Positions 33,187 to 41,454 of a stretch of DNA of 57,182 nt are shown piece by piece (positions within the stretch are counted from its first letter, which is position 1; every line of letters starts with the position of its first letter). A program made the position numbers and the translations under genes. The notes under the pieces were generated by a model. The model saw nothing but the letters and a program-made list of their open reading frames with translations, did not search any database and was not told the origin of the DNA. Where the stretch lies: contig JAINCN010000016.1 in NCBI GenBank assembly GCA_036574075.1, forward strand, positions 1 to 57,182, read 5' to 3'. The DNA is from Deltaproteobacteria bacterium (GTDB lineage: Bacteria > Desulfobacterota > Dissulfuribacteria > Dissulfuribacterales > UBA5754).

Positions 33187-33225
33187 TCCTGAGAACCGGC
33201 CTCCTGATCTCACTGAAGTTAAGAT

Positions 33226-34257
33226 ATGTCCCGCGGTCCTTGTCTCCTTCTTGCCCTCGAATCCTCGTGCGACGAGACAGCAGCAAGCGTCATCAAGGAC
33301 GGCGTAATCCCCCTGAGTAACGTGGTCTCCTCCCAGATCCGGATTCACAAGGAATTCGGTGGGATCGTCCCGGAGATCGCGTCCCGTCACCACCTCAAGG
33401 CCCTCCTTCAGGTCGTGGACACCGCCATCAGGGATGCTGGGATCGGGCTTTCCGACCTGGATGGCCTTGCCGTCACCCAGGGCCCGGGGCTTATAGGCTC
33501 GCTCGTGGTGACCTGGTCCTTCTCCAAGGCATTGGCCGCCATCCTGGGGATCCCCATGGCCGGCGTGAATCACCTCCACGCCCATCTCCTGTCGGTGTTT
33601 CTCGAACCTGATCCTCCTGGGTTTCCTTACGTGGGCCTTGTGGTCTCCGGTGGGCACACAAGTCTATTTCTCGTGCGTGGCCACCTCTCCGTCGAGCCCC
33701 TCGGCCGCACAAGGGATGACGCCGCAGGAGAGGCCTTTGACAAGGTGGCGACGGTCCTTGGGCTCGAATATCCCGGAGGGCCGGTGGTGAGTAGACTCTC
33801 AGAGGAGGGAGACCCTGGCGCCATTTCGCTTCCGCGTCCGCGGCTTCCGGACACCCCACTTGATTTCAGTTTCAGCGGGCTCAAGACCGCAGTCATTTCC
33901 GTGCTGAGAAAGGCCCCAAGGCCTCTGTCCGACCGGTTCATCGCGGATCTGTGCGCGTCTTTCGAGGAGGCGGTGACAGACGTTCTCACAGAAAAGACGA
34001 TCCATGCAGCCCAGATACATGGGGTCAGTGAGGTTTGTGTCGCTGGTGGCGTGGCCGCAAACCGCAGGCTTCGGGAAAAGATGGGGGCGGCGTGTCTCCA
34101 TGCCGGGTTAAAGGTCCATTTTCCAACCCCTTCCATCTGCACGGACAACGCCGCCATGGTTGGTGTTGTAGGCTTTCACCTCATACAGGCGGGAAGGGCC
34201 ATCACCCCGGAAGACGACGTCTATTCCAGGGCCGCAAACAGGGAGATGGGCTGGTGA
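33226..34257 (+). CDS. tsaD: tRNA N6-adenosine threonylcarbamoyltransferase TsaD
   Basis: A 343-residue ASKHA-fold protein: LLLALESSCDETAASVI, the metal motif NHLHAHL (H-x3-H), LVVSGGHTSLFLV, RTRDDAAGEAFDKVATVLGL and CVAGGVAANRRLREKM. It transfers the threonylcarbamoyl group to A37 of ANN-decoding tRNAs together with TsaBE. It overlaps the DUF2062 gene by 4 nt and is followed by rsmA, forming a translation-maintenance cluster. Confidence 0.97.
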   Translation: MSRGPCLLLALESSCDETAASVIKDGVIPLSNVVSSQIRIHKEFGGIVPEIASRHHLKALLQVVDTAIRDAGIGLSDLDGLAVTQGPGLIGSLVVTWSFSKALAAILGIPMAGVNHLHAHLLSVFLEPDPPGFPYVGLVVSGGHTSLFLVRGHLSVEPLGRTRDDAAGEAFDKVATVLGLEYPGGPVVSRLSEEGDPGAISLPRPRLPDTPLDFSFSGLKTAVISVLRKAPRPLSDRFIADLCASFEEAVTDVLTEKTIHAAQIHGVSEVCVAGGVAANRRLREKMGAACLHAGLKVHFPTPSICTDNAAMVGVVGFHLIQAGRAITPEDDVYSRAANREMGW

Positions 34258-34799
34258 AGGCCAGGTTTGCCCCGCTCCGGTGGTTGATATACCGGGTCAA
34301 AAGGATGCTCCGCCTGAAAGGTGATCCCTTTTCCTTGGCTCGGGGTGCGGGGATCGGGGTTTTCGTGGGGCTCACCCCGACCATCCCCTTTCACACGGCC
34401 CTGACATGCCTTTTTTGTCTTCTCGTCCGGGGAAATGTCCTGGTGGGACTTGCCTGCAACGCCATCGTGAGCAACCCCCTGACCATCCCTCTCCAATACG
34501 CAGCGGCCTGGATGGTCGGCTCTCTCATCTTTCCGGATGTGTCATCCTGGGAGCAGGTCTCGGGCATGCTTATAGGGCTTTCCCATGTCTCCCTGATGGA
34601 TATGTCCGTGCTCCTGGACTATGGTCTCCGGATTCTCGGCCCCCTTTTGGTAGGAGGGGTTCTAATCGCCTTTCTTCCCGCGATCCTTTCCTATTTTATC
34701 GCCCTCCGGCTCTATATCGCCCTCCACCGAAGGCGATACCAAAGGCTTTACTCGTCCGTTTCTTCACAGACAATCCAGACAAAGGGAACTGATGCGTAG
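34254..34799 (+). CDS. DUF2062 membrane protein
   Basis: A 181-residue protein from GTG 34254, which overlaps the tsaD stop (GGTGA). It starts MKARFAPLRWLIYRVKRMLR. The DUF2062 signature GAGIGVFVGLTPTIPFHTAL and CNAIVSNPLTIPLQYAAAWM is clear, with three to four transmembrane segments. The function of the family is not established. A longer upstream start would run through tsaD and is not needed. Overlaps rsmA by 8 nt. Confidence 0.85.
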   Translation: MKARFAPLRWLIYRVKRMLRLKGDPFSLARGAGIGVFVGLTPTIPFHTALTCLFCLLVRGNVLVGLACNAIVSNPLTIPLQYAAAWMVGSLIFPDVSSWEQVSGMLIGLSHVSLMDMSVLLDYGLRILGPLLVGGVLIAFLPAILSYFIALRLYIALHRRRYQRLYSSVSSQTIQTKGTDA

Positions 34800-35634
34800 G
34801 CTAAGGGACGGATCAGAGACACGCCCTTTGGCCAGAAAGTCCCTCGGGCAGAACTTTCTCGTGCGCCGCGAGACCATCGAGGCCATTGTCCGGATAGCAG
34901 ACATCCGTCCCGGCGAGACGGTCATAGAGCTTGGACCAGGGCTCGGGGCCATTACCGGGGAGCTTGCTGCCCGCGCAGCCCGGGTGACAGCGGTCGAGAT
35001 CGATGCGAGGCTCGTCTCCTGGCTCACCAAGCCTGGATGCCTTCCCAAAAACGTGGAGGTCCTTCATCAGGACATGCTCGATGTCTCCTTTTCGGAGCTG
35101 GCCGCCCGCTTCGGCCCTGGGCTCACGGTAGTGGGGAACCTCCCGTACAACATCGCAAGCCGTATGGTCTTTCGGCTCGTGGAGGAACGGGCCTGGATAT
35201 CAAGGGCCATCCTCATGTTTCAGAAGGAGGTGGCGGAGCGGATCCTGGGACGGCCCGGAACCAAGGATTACGGGATCCTCTCTGTCATGGCCCAGGCCTT
35301 TTCGGATATTGACCGTCTTTTTGACATCCCGCCGGGATCTTTCAGACCGGTTCCCAAGGTGACCTCGACCCTTCTTAGGTTCCGGTTCCGTGAGCCTGCG
35401 ACCCCGGTGCTGGACCTGGACGTCTTCAAAAAGGTGGTAAAAGCCGCCTTTTCCCGGCGCAGGAAGATGCTCGCAAACAACCTCAAGACCCTTGCAGAAA
35501 TCTATCCGGAAGTATTGGATGAGGTCCTCGGTTCCTGCGGCATCTCCGCAAGGAGCAGGGCCGAGGAACTCGATGTTCATTCATTCATCTGCCTTGCAAA
35601 TACCCTTGCACTGGGGTGTCTGAAGCAAAAATGA
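34792..35634 (+). CDS. rsmA: 16S rRNA (A1518/A1519) dimethyltransferase RsmA/KsgA
   Basis: A 280-residue methyltransferase: KSLGQNFLVRRETIEAIV, the SAM motif VIELGPGLGAITGELAA, VGNLPYNIASRMVFRLV (the N-L-P-Y catalytic motif) and FRPVPKVTSTLLRFRFRE. It dimethylates two adenines in the 3' helix of 16S rRNA during 30S maturation. The 78-nt space to mfd is filled by repeat A5. Confidence 0.97.
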   Translation: MRRLRDGSETRPLARKSLGQNFLVRRETIEAIVRIADIRPGETVIELGPGLGAITGELAARAARVTAVEIDARLVSWLTKPGCLPKNVEVLHQDMLDVSFSELAARFGPGLTVVGNLPYNIASRMVFRLVEERAWISRAILMFQKEVAERILGRPGTKDYGILSVMAQAFSDIDRLFDIPPGSFRPVPKVTSTLLRFRFREPATPVLDLDVFKKVVKAAFSRRRKMLANNLKTLAEIYPEVLDEVLGSCGISARSRAEELDVHSFICLANTLALGCLKQK

Positions 35635-35651
35635 TGATGGCGGTGATATAT

Positions 35652-35712
35652 CCTGAATCCATGGGCCGACGCCCGTGGCATTTGTTCCGAGGTTTTTGCA
35701 GCGCGATCTGAC
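35652..35712 (+). repeat. Chimeric A/B palindromic fragment A5
   Basis: Begins like a family A terminus (CCTGAATCCATGGGCCGACG, then GGCATTTGTTCCGA) and then switches to the end of family B (GAGGTTTTTGCAGCGCGATC). It ends one base before the mfd start codon. No Shine-Dalgarno is visible for mfd, so the repeat forms its 5' leader. Confidence 0.7.
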
Positions 35713-38700
35713 ATGGATTCCGGCGACATCTTTTCTTGTCTTAAGGCCGCACTACACGACCCAGGCCGTTCATTAATAGAGGTAACGGGCCTTTCCGGTG
35801 GCGCCGTCCCCTGGCTCATGGCCCGGTTTGCCGCCCTTACAAAGAGCCCCATTCTCCTGCTCACGGAGGACGAAAAACGCGCGGAGGTCGTGGCATCGGA
35901 TCTCTCTTTCTTTACGGATCTGCCGGTTCTGCGCTTTCCTGCCCACGAATTTCTCCCTTTCGTCCCTATCCTCCCCCAGGCCGAGACCGCTGCAATGCGT
36001 ATCTCCTCTCTTTACGGGATCTCGAATCCCTCGGGGCCGTTCATTCTCGTGGCATCAGCCCAGGCCCTCTTCGAATCCACAATCCCCCGTGGTGTGCTTG
36101 CCGCAAGCGTCGAATACATCGAGGCAGGGGAGGAGACGGACAGGGACGCACTCGTCGCCTGGCTCGTCCGCTCCGGTTACGAGCGTGTCTCCCTGGTCCA
36201 GCTCCGGGGGGAATTCAGCGTAAGGGGCGGGGTCCTCGACGTCTTTCCTCCCGGGACCGAACTACCCATCCGTGTCGATTTCTTCGGGGACCTGGTGGAA
36301 GGCATCCAGAGTTTTCACCCCCTGACCCAGCGTTCCGTGGATAGTCTCTCCGAGTTTGTCTTTCTCCCGGCCCGCGAGATCGTCCTTGCCGCAGACCCCG
36401 ACGATGCAATCCGGGCACGTGCAGTGGAACTCGCCACCAGTCACGACTGGGAGCCTTACCGTATACACGATCTCCTCCATCATCTCGAGACAGGCCGCCT
36501 CGTGGAGGGCTACCGGGCGCTTCTTCCCCTTTTTCATGGCAGGGCCTTGCTTTTCGATCATCTCCCTGCAGGAATCCCGGTCTTTGTCTTGGAGGCGGAC
36601 CGGGTGGAGGCGAAGATGAAGGCCTTTCGGGAATCCGCTGAGGCGGCCTACAAAACGGCCCTCCAGGAGCACCGTGTCCTCTTCCCACTGGACGATCTTG
36701 TGGCACCTGTCGAGGAGGTCGTCCGAGGACTCCGTTCCCGGCCCTTCTGGTTCACCCGTGAGCTTCTCCTGGAAGGTCCATCTATGATATTCGGGATGTC
36801 AGACGAGGTGAGGGCCGTGCACCTCGAGTCAGCGCGGCCTGCGGCATCCCTTCCTCCGCCCGTATCGCGCAAGGGCGAGGACATCCTCGGCCCTGTATTT
36901 GAAACCGTGAGATCCTGGGCCGATGGAGGAAACCGCGTCGTGATCGTGGTTCCTGGCAAGAGGCATGGGGAAAGGATGCGCGCTCTCCTCCAGGACCACG
37001 AGGTGCCTGATATCGTGCTGGAGGCAGGGGAAGTCTGGTCTCCGGTCCATGGGGATCCCGAAGGCCCCGGGGTCCGCGTGGTTGAGGGAACCCTCTCTGA
37101 GGGGTTCTCCCTTTTGGCGGATAGGCTTGTTTACTGTACAGAGGCGGAGCTTTTTGGGACCCCGGCCAGCCGAAGGCCTGCCCGACGCAGACGGAAGGCC
37201 ACGGTCGGGGATGTGGTCTTTGAGGAGCTTTCTCCCGGAGACCATGTCGTACATCGCGATCACGGCGTGGGACTGTATCTGGGCCTTGAGCGCATGAGCG
37301 CAGGGGGCGTTGAGGGGGAATATCTCCTCATCGAATATCGGGGTGGTGACAGGCTCTATCTGCCGGTGGACCGTCTCGGGCTCGTGGAGAAATACGTCGG
37401 GATCGAGGGCCGGGAGCCCGTGCTCGACAAACTGGGCGGGTCCACCTTTGCCCTCTCGAAACAGAAGGCAAAAAGGGCCGTTTACGAGATCGCCCACGAA
37501 CTCGTGGACCTGTACGCCCGAAGACAGGCGGGCGAGGGGTTCGCCTTTTCCCCGCCGGACGCCCTGTTCCGCGAGTTCGAGGCGGCCTTCCCCTACGAGG
37601 AGACACCGGATCAGGCCGCCTCCATCGAAGAGATACTGCAAGACATGGAATCGCCCCGGCCCATGGACCGGCTCCTTTGCGGGGATGTGGGATACGGAAA
37701 GACGGAGGTCGTCATGCGGGCCGCATTCAAGGCCGTCCAGGACGGGAAACAGGTGGCCGTCCTTGTGCCCACAACCCTACTTGCCGAACAACATGCCCGG
37801 ACCTTCACGAGGCGCTTTCGGAATTTTCCCGTTGAGATCCGCGCACTGAGTCGTCTAACGCCTCGAAAAGTGCAGAGGGAGATCCTTGAGAAGACCAGCA
37901 AGGGAGGGGTGGACATCCTGATCGGTACCCATCGGCTCCTCCAGGCGGATGTCCATTTCAAGGACCTTGGACTCCTCGTCATCGACGAGGAACACCGATT
38001 CGGGGTCAGGCACAAGGAGAGGCTCAAGCAGTTAAAGAGCAGCGTGGATTGCCTCACCCTTACAGCAACGCCCATTCCCCGCACCCTCCAGCTCTCTCTC
38101 ATCGGATTGCGGGATCTGTCCATCATCAACACCCCGCCCCATGAGCGGCTTCCCATCAAGACCTTTCTCACAGGTTTCGATGATGCCGTCATTCGGGAGG
38201 CCGTCATCCGGGAGATCGAGCGCGGAGGACAGGTATTTTTCGTGCACAACCGCGTCAAGGGCATCCACCGGATCGCCGAGCACGTCTCGCGTCTCGTCCC
38301 TGCGGCCCGTGTGGCCGTTGGGCACGGGCAGATGGCCCCGGACGAGCTCGAGGACGTCATGATCCGTTTTGTCAGGGGCGAGATTGATTGCCTCGTCTGC
38401 ACTACCATCATCGAGTCCGGGCTCGACATCCCAACGGCGAACACCATTCTCATTGACCGCGCGGATACCATAGGAGTGGCGGACCTTTATCAGCTTCGAG
38501 GCCGGGTAGGGCGCTCCGCCGAGCAGGCCTATGCATATCTGATCGTCCCCCGACCAGATGAGATGCCGGAGGATGTGTCGCGCAGGCTCAAGGCCATCAT
38601 GGAGCTTTCCGGAGCAGACGGGGGCGGTTTCCGCCTGGCCATGCAGGACCTCCAGGCCCGTGGGGCAGGAAACATCCTGGGGGTGGCCCAGTCCGGGAGC

Positions 38701-39279
38701 ATCGCAGAGGTGGGATACGATCTCTACCTGGACCTTCTTCGGGAGGCCGTTGAAGAGATCCGGGGGACCCCAAGGGTGGCGGAGATCGACCCAGAGATCA
38801 ACGTTGGGGTCGCCGCCTACATCCCGGACGGGTATGTACAGGATGTGGAGCAGCGCCTTCGCCTCTACCGGAGGCTCGCGAGGCTCGCAAACGATGACGA
38901 GGCCCGGGACCTTTTCGAGGAGATGGAAGACCGCTACGGGCCGCCACCGCCGGAGGTCATGACCCTGTTCCAGGTAATGGCGCTCAAAAGGGCCCTTCGA
39001 GTGATCCCATGCATACGGCTCGACCGGACCCCTTCCCGGGACGGACGGCCCGGCGCCTGTGTCTTTCATTTCCTGCCATCAGAGGACCTCAGAACGGATC
39101 TTCTCGTCAGGCTTGCAGAAAAAAGACGGGGCTGGAGGCTCACTCCGGACGGTCGCCTTATAGCTCCGCTGGAATCCGGTTCACTGGAGGAACTTATGCA
39201 GGTGGTCGGGATCGTCGCAGACGGGATGAAGGGGGAAGAGGATCCAAAAGGAGTCCGACGCGGAACAGGGATGGGGTGA
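35713..39279 (+). CDS. mfd: Transcription-repair coupling factor Mfd
   Basis: A 1,188-residue protein with the full Mfd plan. The UvrB-homology region is in the first ~350 residues (LPVLRFPAHEFLPFVPILPQ, GGVLDVFPPGTELPIRVDFF), then the RNA polymerase-interacting domain GDHVVHRDHGVGLYLGLERM (~510). The RecG-like translocase has Walker A GDVGYGKTEVVMRAA (~655) and DEEHRFGVRHKE (~758). The TRG motif region and C-terminal D7 follow. It removes stalled RNA polymerase and recruits UvrA. ATG 35713 directly follows repeat A5. It is the last plus-strand gene before the inserted minus-strand block. Confidence 0.95.
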   Translation: MDSGDIFSCLKAALHDPGRSLIEVTGLSGGAVPWLMARFAALTKSPILLLTEDEKRAEVVASDLSFFTDLPVLRFPAHEFLPFVPILPQAETAAMRISSLYGISNPSGPFILVASAQALFESTIPRGVLAASVEYIEAGEETDRDALVAWLVRSGYERVSLVQLRGEFSVRGGVLDVFPPGTELPIRVDFFGDLVEGIQSFHPLTQRSVDSLSEFVFLPAREIVLAADPDDAIRARAVELATSHDWEPYRIHDLLHHLETGRLVEGYRALLPLFHGRALLFDHLPAGIPVFVLEADRVEAKMKAFRESAEAAYKTALQEHRVLFPLDDLVAPVEEVVRGLRSRPFWFTRELLLEGPSMIFGMSDEVRAVHLESARPAASLPPPVSRKGEDILGPVFETVRSWADGGNRVVIVVPGKRHGERMRALLQDHEVPDIVLEAGEVWSPVHGDPEGPGVRVVEGTLSEGFSLLADRLVYCTEAELFGTPASRRPARRRRKATVGDVVFEELSPGDHVVHRDHGVGLYLGLERMSAGGVEGEYLLIEYRGGDRLYLPVDRLGLVEKYVGIEGREPVLDKLGGSTFALSKQKAKRAVYEIAHELVDLYARRQAGEGFAFSPPDALFREFEAAFPYEETPDQAASIEEILQDMESPRPMDRLLCGDVGYGKTEVVMRAAFKAVQDGKQVAVLVPTTLLAEQHARTFTRRFRNFPVEIRALSRLTPRKVQREILEKTSKGGVDILIGTHRLLQADVHFKDLGLLVIDEEHRFGVRHKERLKQLKSSVDCLTLTATPIPRTLQLSLIGLRDLSIINTPPHERLPIKTFLTGFDDAVIREAVIREIERGGQVFFVHNRVKGIHRIAEHVSRLVPAARVAVGHGQMAPDELEDVMIRFVRGEIDCLVCTTIIESGLDIPTANTILIDRADTIGVADLYQLRGRVGRSAEQAYAYLIVPRPDEMPEDVSRRLKAIMELSGADGGGFRLAMQDLQARGAGNILGVAQSGSIAEVGYDLYLDLLREAVEEIRGTPRVAEIDPEINVGVAAYIPDGYVQDVEQRLRLYRRLARLANDDEARDLFEEMEDRYGPPPPEVMTLFQVMALKRALRVIPCIRLDRTPSRDGRPGACVFHFLPSEDLRTDLLVRLAEKRRGWRLTPDGRLIAPLESGSLEELMQVVGIVADGMKGEEDPKGVRRGTGMG

Positions 39280-39282
39280 AAC

Positions 39283-39316
39283 AGGGAGGTCTGCCGGGAC
39301 ATCGGCAGGCCTCCCT
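39283..39316. terminator. Bidirectional terminator-like hairpin between mfd and the rhodanese remnant
   Basis: AGGGAGG and CTGCCG on the left pair with CGGCAG and CCTCCCT on the right around GGACAT, a 13-bp stem with symmetrical single-base bulges. It lies 4 nt after the mfd stop and 7 nt from the end of the convergent rhodanese pseudogene. No T-run is obvious. Confidence 0.55.
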
Positions 39317-39322
39317 GAAGGC

Positions 39323-39744
39323 TTAGAAGGGGTGGGACTCCCTCACCCGGTAGTTCTTGTCCCGGAAGTCGGGCTTGTAGTCCTTGTCGAAGTTCTCATA
39401 TTTAGCCATGAATTTACCCATGAACTGGTTCACTACAGGATAACCCGCCTTGACCCAGGAGAGGAGTCCACCATCAAGGATTTTGATGTTTTTGTAGCCG
39501 AATTCCATAAGATATGGAGTGACATAGACCGCCCGATGCGCTGTTCTGCAGATGAGATAGATCTTTACATTGACGTCCGGTATCTTTTTGGGAACGATAT
39601 AGAAATGTCCTGCATGGATATAATTCGTGCCTTCTATGTGGAAGGTATAGAATTACTGATCTGTGCGTACGTCGAGTAAGTATGTATTCGGTCTTTGGCC
39701 GACATTTACCTCAACCCTGACCTTTTTGAATTCATCTACTGATA
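39323..39744 (-). pseudogene. Rhodanese-like protein with a nonsense codon
   Basis: One minus-strand frame runs ISVDEFKKVRVEVNVGQRP, then YLLDVRTDQ, a TAA stop (39655-39653), FYTFHIEGTNYIHAGHFYIV, IYLICRTAHRAVYVTPYLME and FGYKNIKILDGGLLSWVKAG to a stop at 39323. This is a full rhodanese domain with the D-V-R start and an active-site loop CRTAHR. The TAA replaces a codon next to where rhodaneses have E (GAA to TAA is one change). No start codon is visible before the motB stop, so the 5' end is also lost. Confidence 0.65.
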
Positions 39745-40545
39745 TTAAGTGGCGCCTTTTGGAAAGTATAGAAGTATGCTTATCCTTCTATTTCTGGGGT
39801 CTTTGGGGTTATCTGGCACCAGTGGCACTGTATCTGCATAACCAGTGATGCTTTTAAGTCGTGATGGATTTATCCCCATCTGTTCGATTATGTTTCGTGC
39901 TGTGAGGGCCCTTTCGGTAGAGAGCTCCCAATTGGTGTAATTGCTTGTCTTGTACGCCAGAGAATCTGTATGTCCCTCTATAGCTATTGGATTTGTCATA
40001 GATTTTATGTTTTCAGCTATGACTTGCAATATACGAAGGGCCAGGTGGGTAGGCCTGGCTGAGCCTACATCAAACATAGGCTTGCCTTCTTTATCGACAA
40101 GCTGAATACGTACCCCGTCTTTAAATGTATCGACGATTATTTGGTCTTTGATATCGCCAAGTCTGTTTTCTATGGCCTGTTTTATCGCCTTCTGAAATTT
40201 TTCAAGGTTTGTCGCCTCTCCTTCTTCTGATGATAAGGCTGCTTTGCTGCCCTCAAGTTCAGGTTCGATCTTTTCTTCGCTCTGGCCTTGCTGGATCAAT
40301 ATGGCGGCCTGTTTATCCAGGAATGAGGTGCCGCTTTCATCGAATATGCTGAAAAATTTGAAATATGCCGCAACCTGGGGTCTTTTCTCAGGAGACACCA
40401 TAGTGATGAGCCATAATAGCAGGAAAAAGGCCATCATAGCCGTGACAAAGTCCGCATATGCGACCTTCCAGCTACCGCCGTGATGTCCGCCGCCGGAGAC
40501 CTTTTTTATCTTTTTTATAATGATATTGCTCTGTTGGTCGCTCAT
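39745..40545 (-). CDS. motB: Flagellar stator protein MotB-like (set 1)
   Basis: A 266-residue protein: cytoplasmic N-terminus with KKVSGGGHHGGSWKVAYADF, one transmembrane helix with the conserved Asp (YADFVTAMMAFFLLLWLITM), and an OmpA/Pal-type peptidoglycan-binding domain (IEGHTDSLAYK, NWELSTERALTARNIIEQ). The Asp in the helix is the ion-binding residue. It overlaps motA by 4 nt. This block has a lower GC content and more ATA/AGG codons than mfd and surA on either side. A second motAB set lies at 46892-48420. Confidence 0.9.
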   Translation of the reverse strand: MSDQQSNIIIKKIKKVSGGGHHGGSWKVAYADFVTAMMAFFLLLWLITMVSPEKRPQVAAYFKFFSIFDESGTSFLDKQAAILIQQGQSEEKIEPELEGSKAALSSEEGEATNLEKFQKAIKQAIENRLGDIKDQIIVDTFKDGVRIQLVDKEGKPMFDVGSARPTHLALRILQVIAENIKSMTNPIAIEGHTDSLAYKTSNYTNWELSTERALTARNIIEQMGINPSRLKSITGYADTVPLVPDNPKDPRNRRISILLYFPKGAT

Positions 40546-41399
40546 TTAGCCCTACTTTTCAGGTATTTTTCAAGTTCATCAAAGCTTGGCTTTTCTGAAT
40601 CAGGGATGGCCCTTCGCGCAAATTCCACAGCCATCTGGGGAAACGCTCCGCCGATATATGAGACCAGTGCCCATTTGATTATCTGTAGATATATCTCGTC
40701 ATCATGGGCCTGATGTTCAAAGTTGGTGGCCATTGGTCCGACGAAGCCATAGCACATGAGCACGCCAAGAAAGGTTCCGACGAGCGCGGCGCCGATGCTG
40801 TGACCCAGTTCAGCCGGCGGGCTGTCGATCTTGCCCATGGTTATGACAACGCCCAGGACGGCGGCGACGATACCCAGACCAGGCAGCGAATCAGCGATCT
40901 TTGCTATGCTATGCGCAGGTATCATGGCCTCATTGTGATGTGTTTCTATGTCGAGGTCCATGAGGCTTTCGAGTTCGTGCGCAGGCAGATTGGTCGAAAT
41001 GACCACCTTCAGGTTGTCACAAATGATATTGAGCGCATGGTGATTCGCCAGGATATTTGGGTACTTGCTGAAGATCTGGCTTTTTTCAGGGTGTTCGACA
41101 TCTGATTCGATAGCAAGGAGTCCATCCTGCCTGCTCTTTGTAAACAACTGATAAAGCAGGGCAAGAAGCTCCAGATATTTTTCCTTGCTCGGTCCCTTGT
41201 AGGTTATGAGCCTGGCAAAATTCTTCACCACGCTCTTGACTATCTTACTTGGAGAGGCGATGAAAAAAGATCCGATTGCGGCCCCGAAGATTATGACCAC
41301 TTCGGCCGGCTGAACAAGGACGCTTAGATTGCCGTGCTCCATGAGGTAGCCGCCTATGACAGCAATCAAGACAACGCCTATTCCTATCAATACAAACAT
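40542..41399 (-). CDS. motA: Flagellar stator protein MotA-like (set 1)
   Basis: A 285-residue protein of the proton-type MotA family: MFVLIGIGVVLIAVIGGYLM at the start, GPSKEKYLELLALLYQLFTK, SRQDGLLAIESDVEHP in the cytoplasmic loop, and the conserved ADSLPGLGIVAAVLGVVITM and GAALVGTFLGVLMCYGFVGP helices. MotA5B2 units drive the flagellar motor. No flagellar structural genes are in the window. A 55-nt gap separates it from the HD-GYP regulator. Confidence 0.9.
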   Translation of the reverse strand: MFVLIGIGVVLIAVIGGYLMEHGNLSVLVQPAEVVIIFGAAIGSFFIASPSKIVKSVVKNFARLITYKGPSKEKYLELLALLYQLFTKSRQDGLLAIESDVEHPEKSQIFSKYPNILANHHALNIICDNLKVVISTNLPAHELESLMDLDIETHHNEAMIPAHSIAKIADSLPGLGIVAAVLGVVITMGKIDSPPAELGHSIGAALVGTFLGVLMCYGFVGPMATNFEHQAHDDEIYLQIIKWALVSYIGGAFPQMAVEFARRAIPDSEKPSFDELEKYLKSRAK

Positions 41400-41454
41400 A
41401 AGGCCTGTTCCTTCTCCTTTTCTGTTGGGTTATATTTAACCTAAAGAACCAGAT

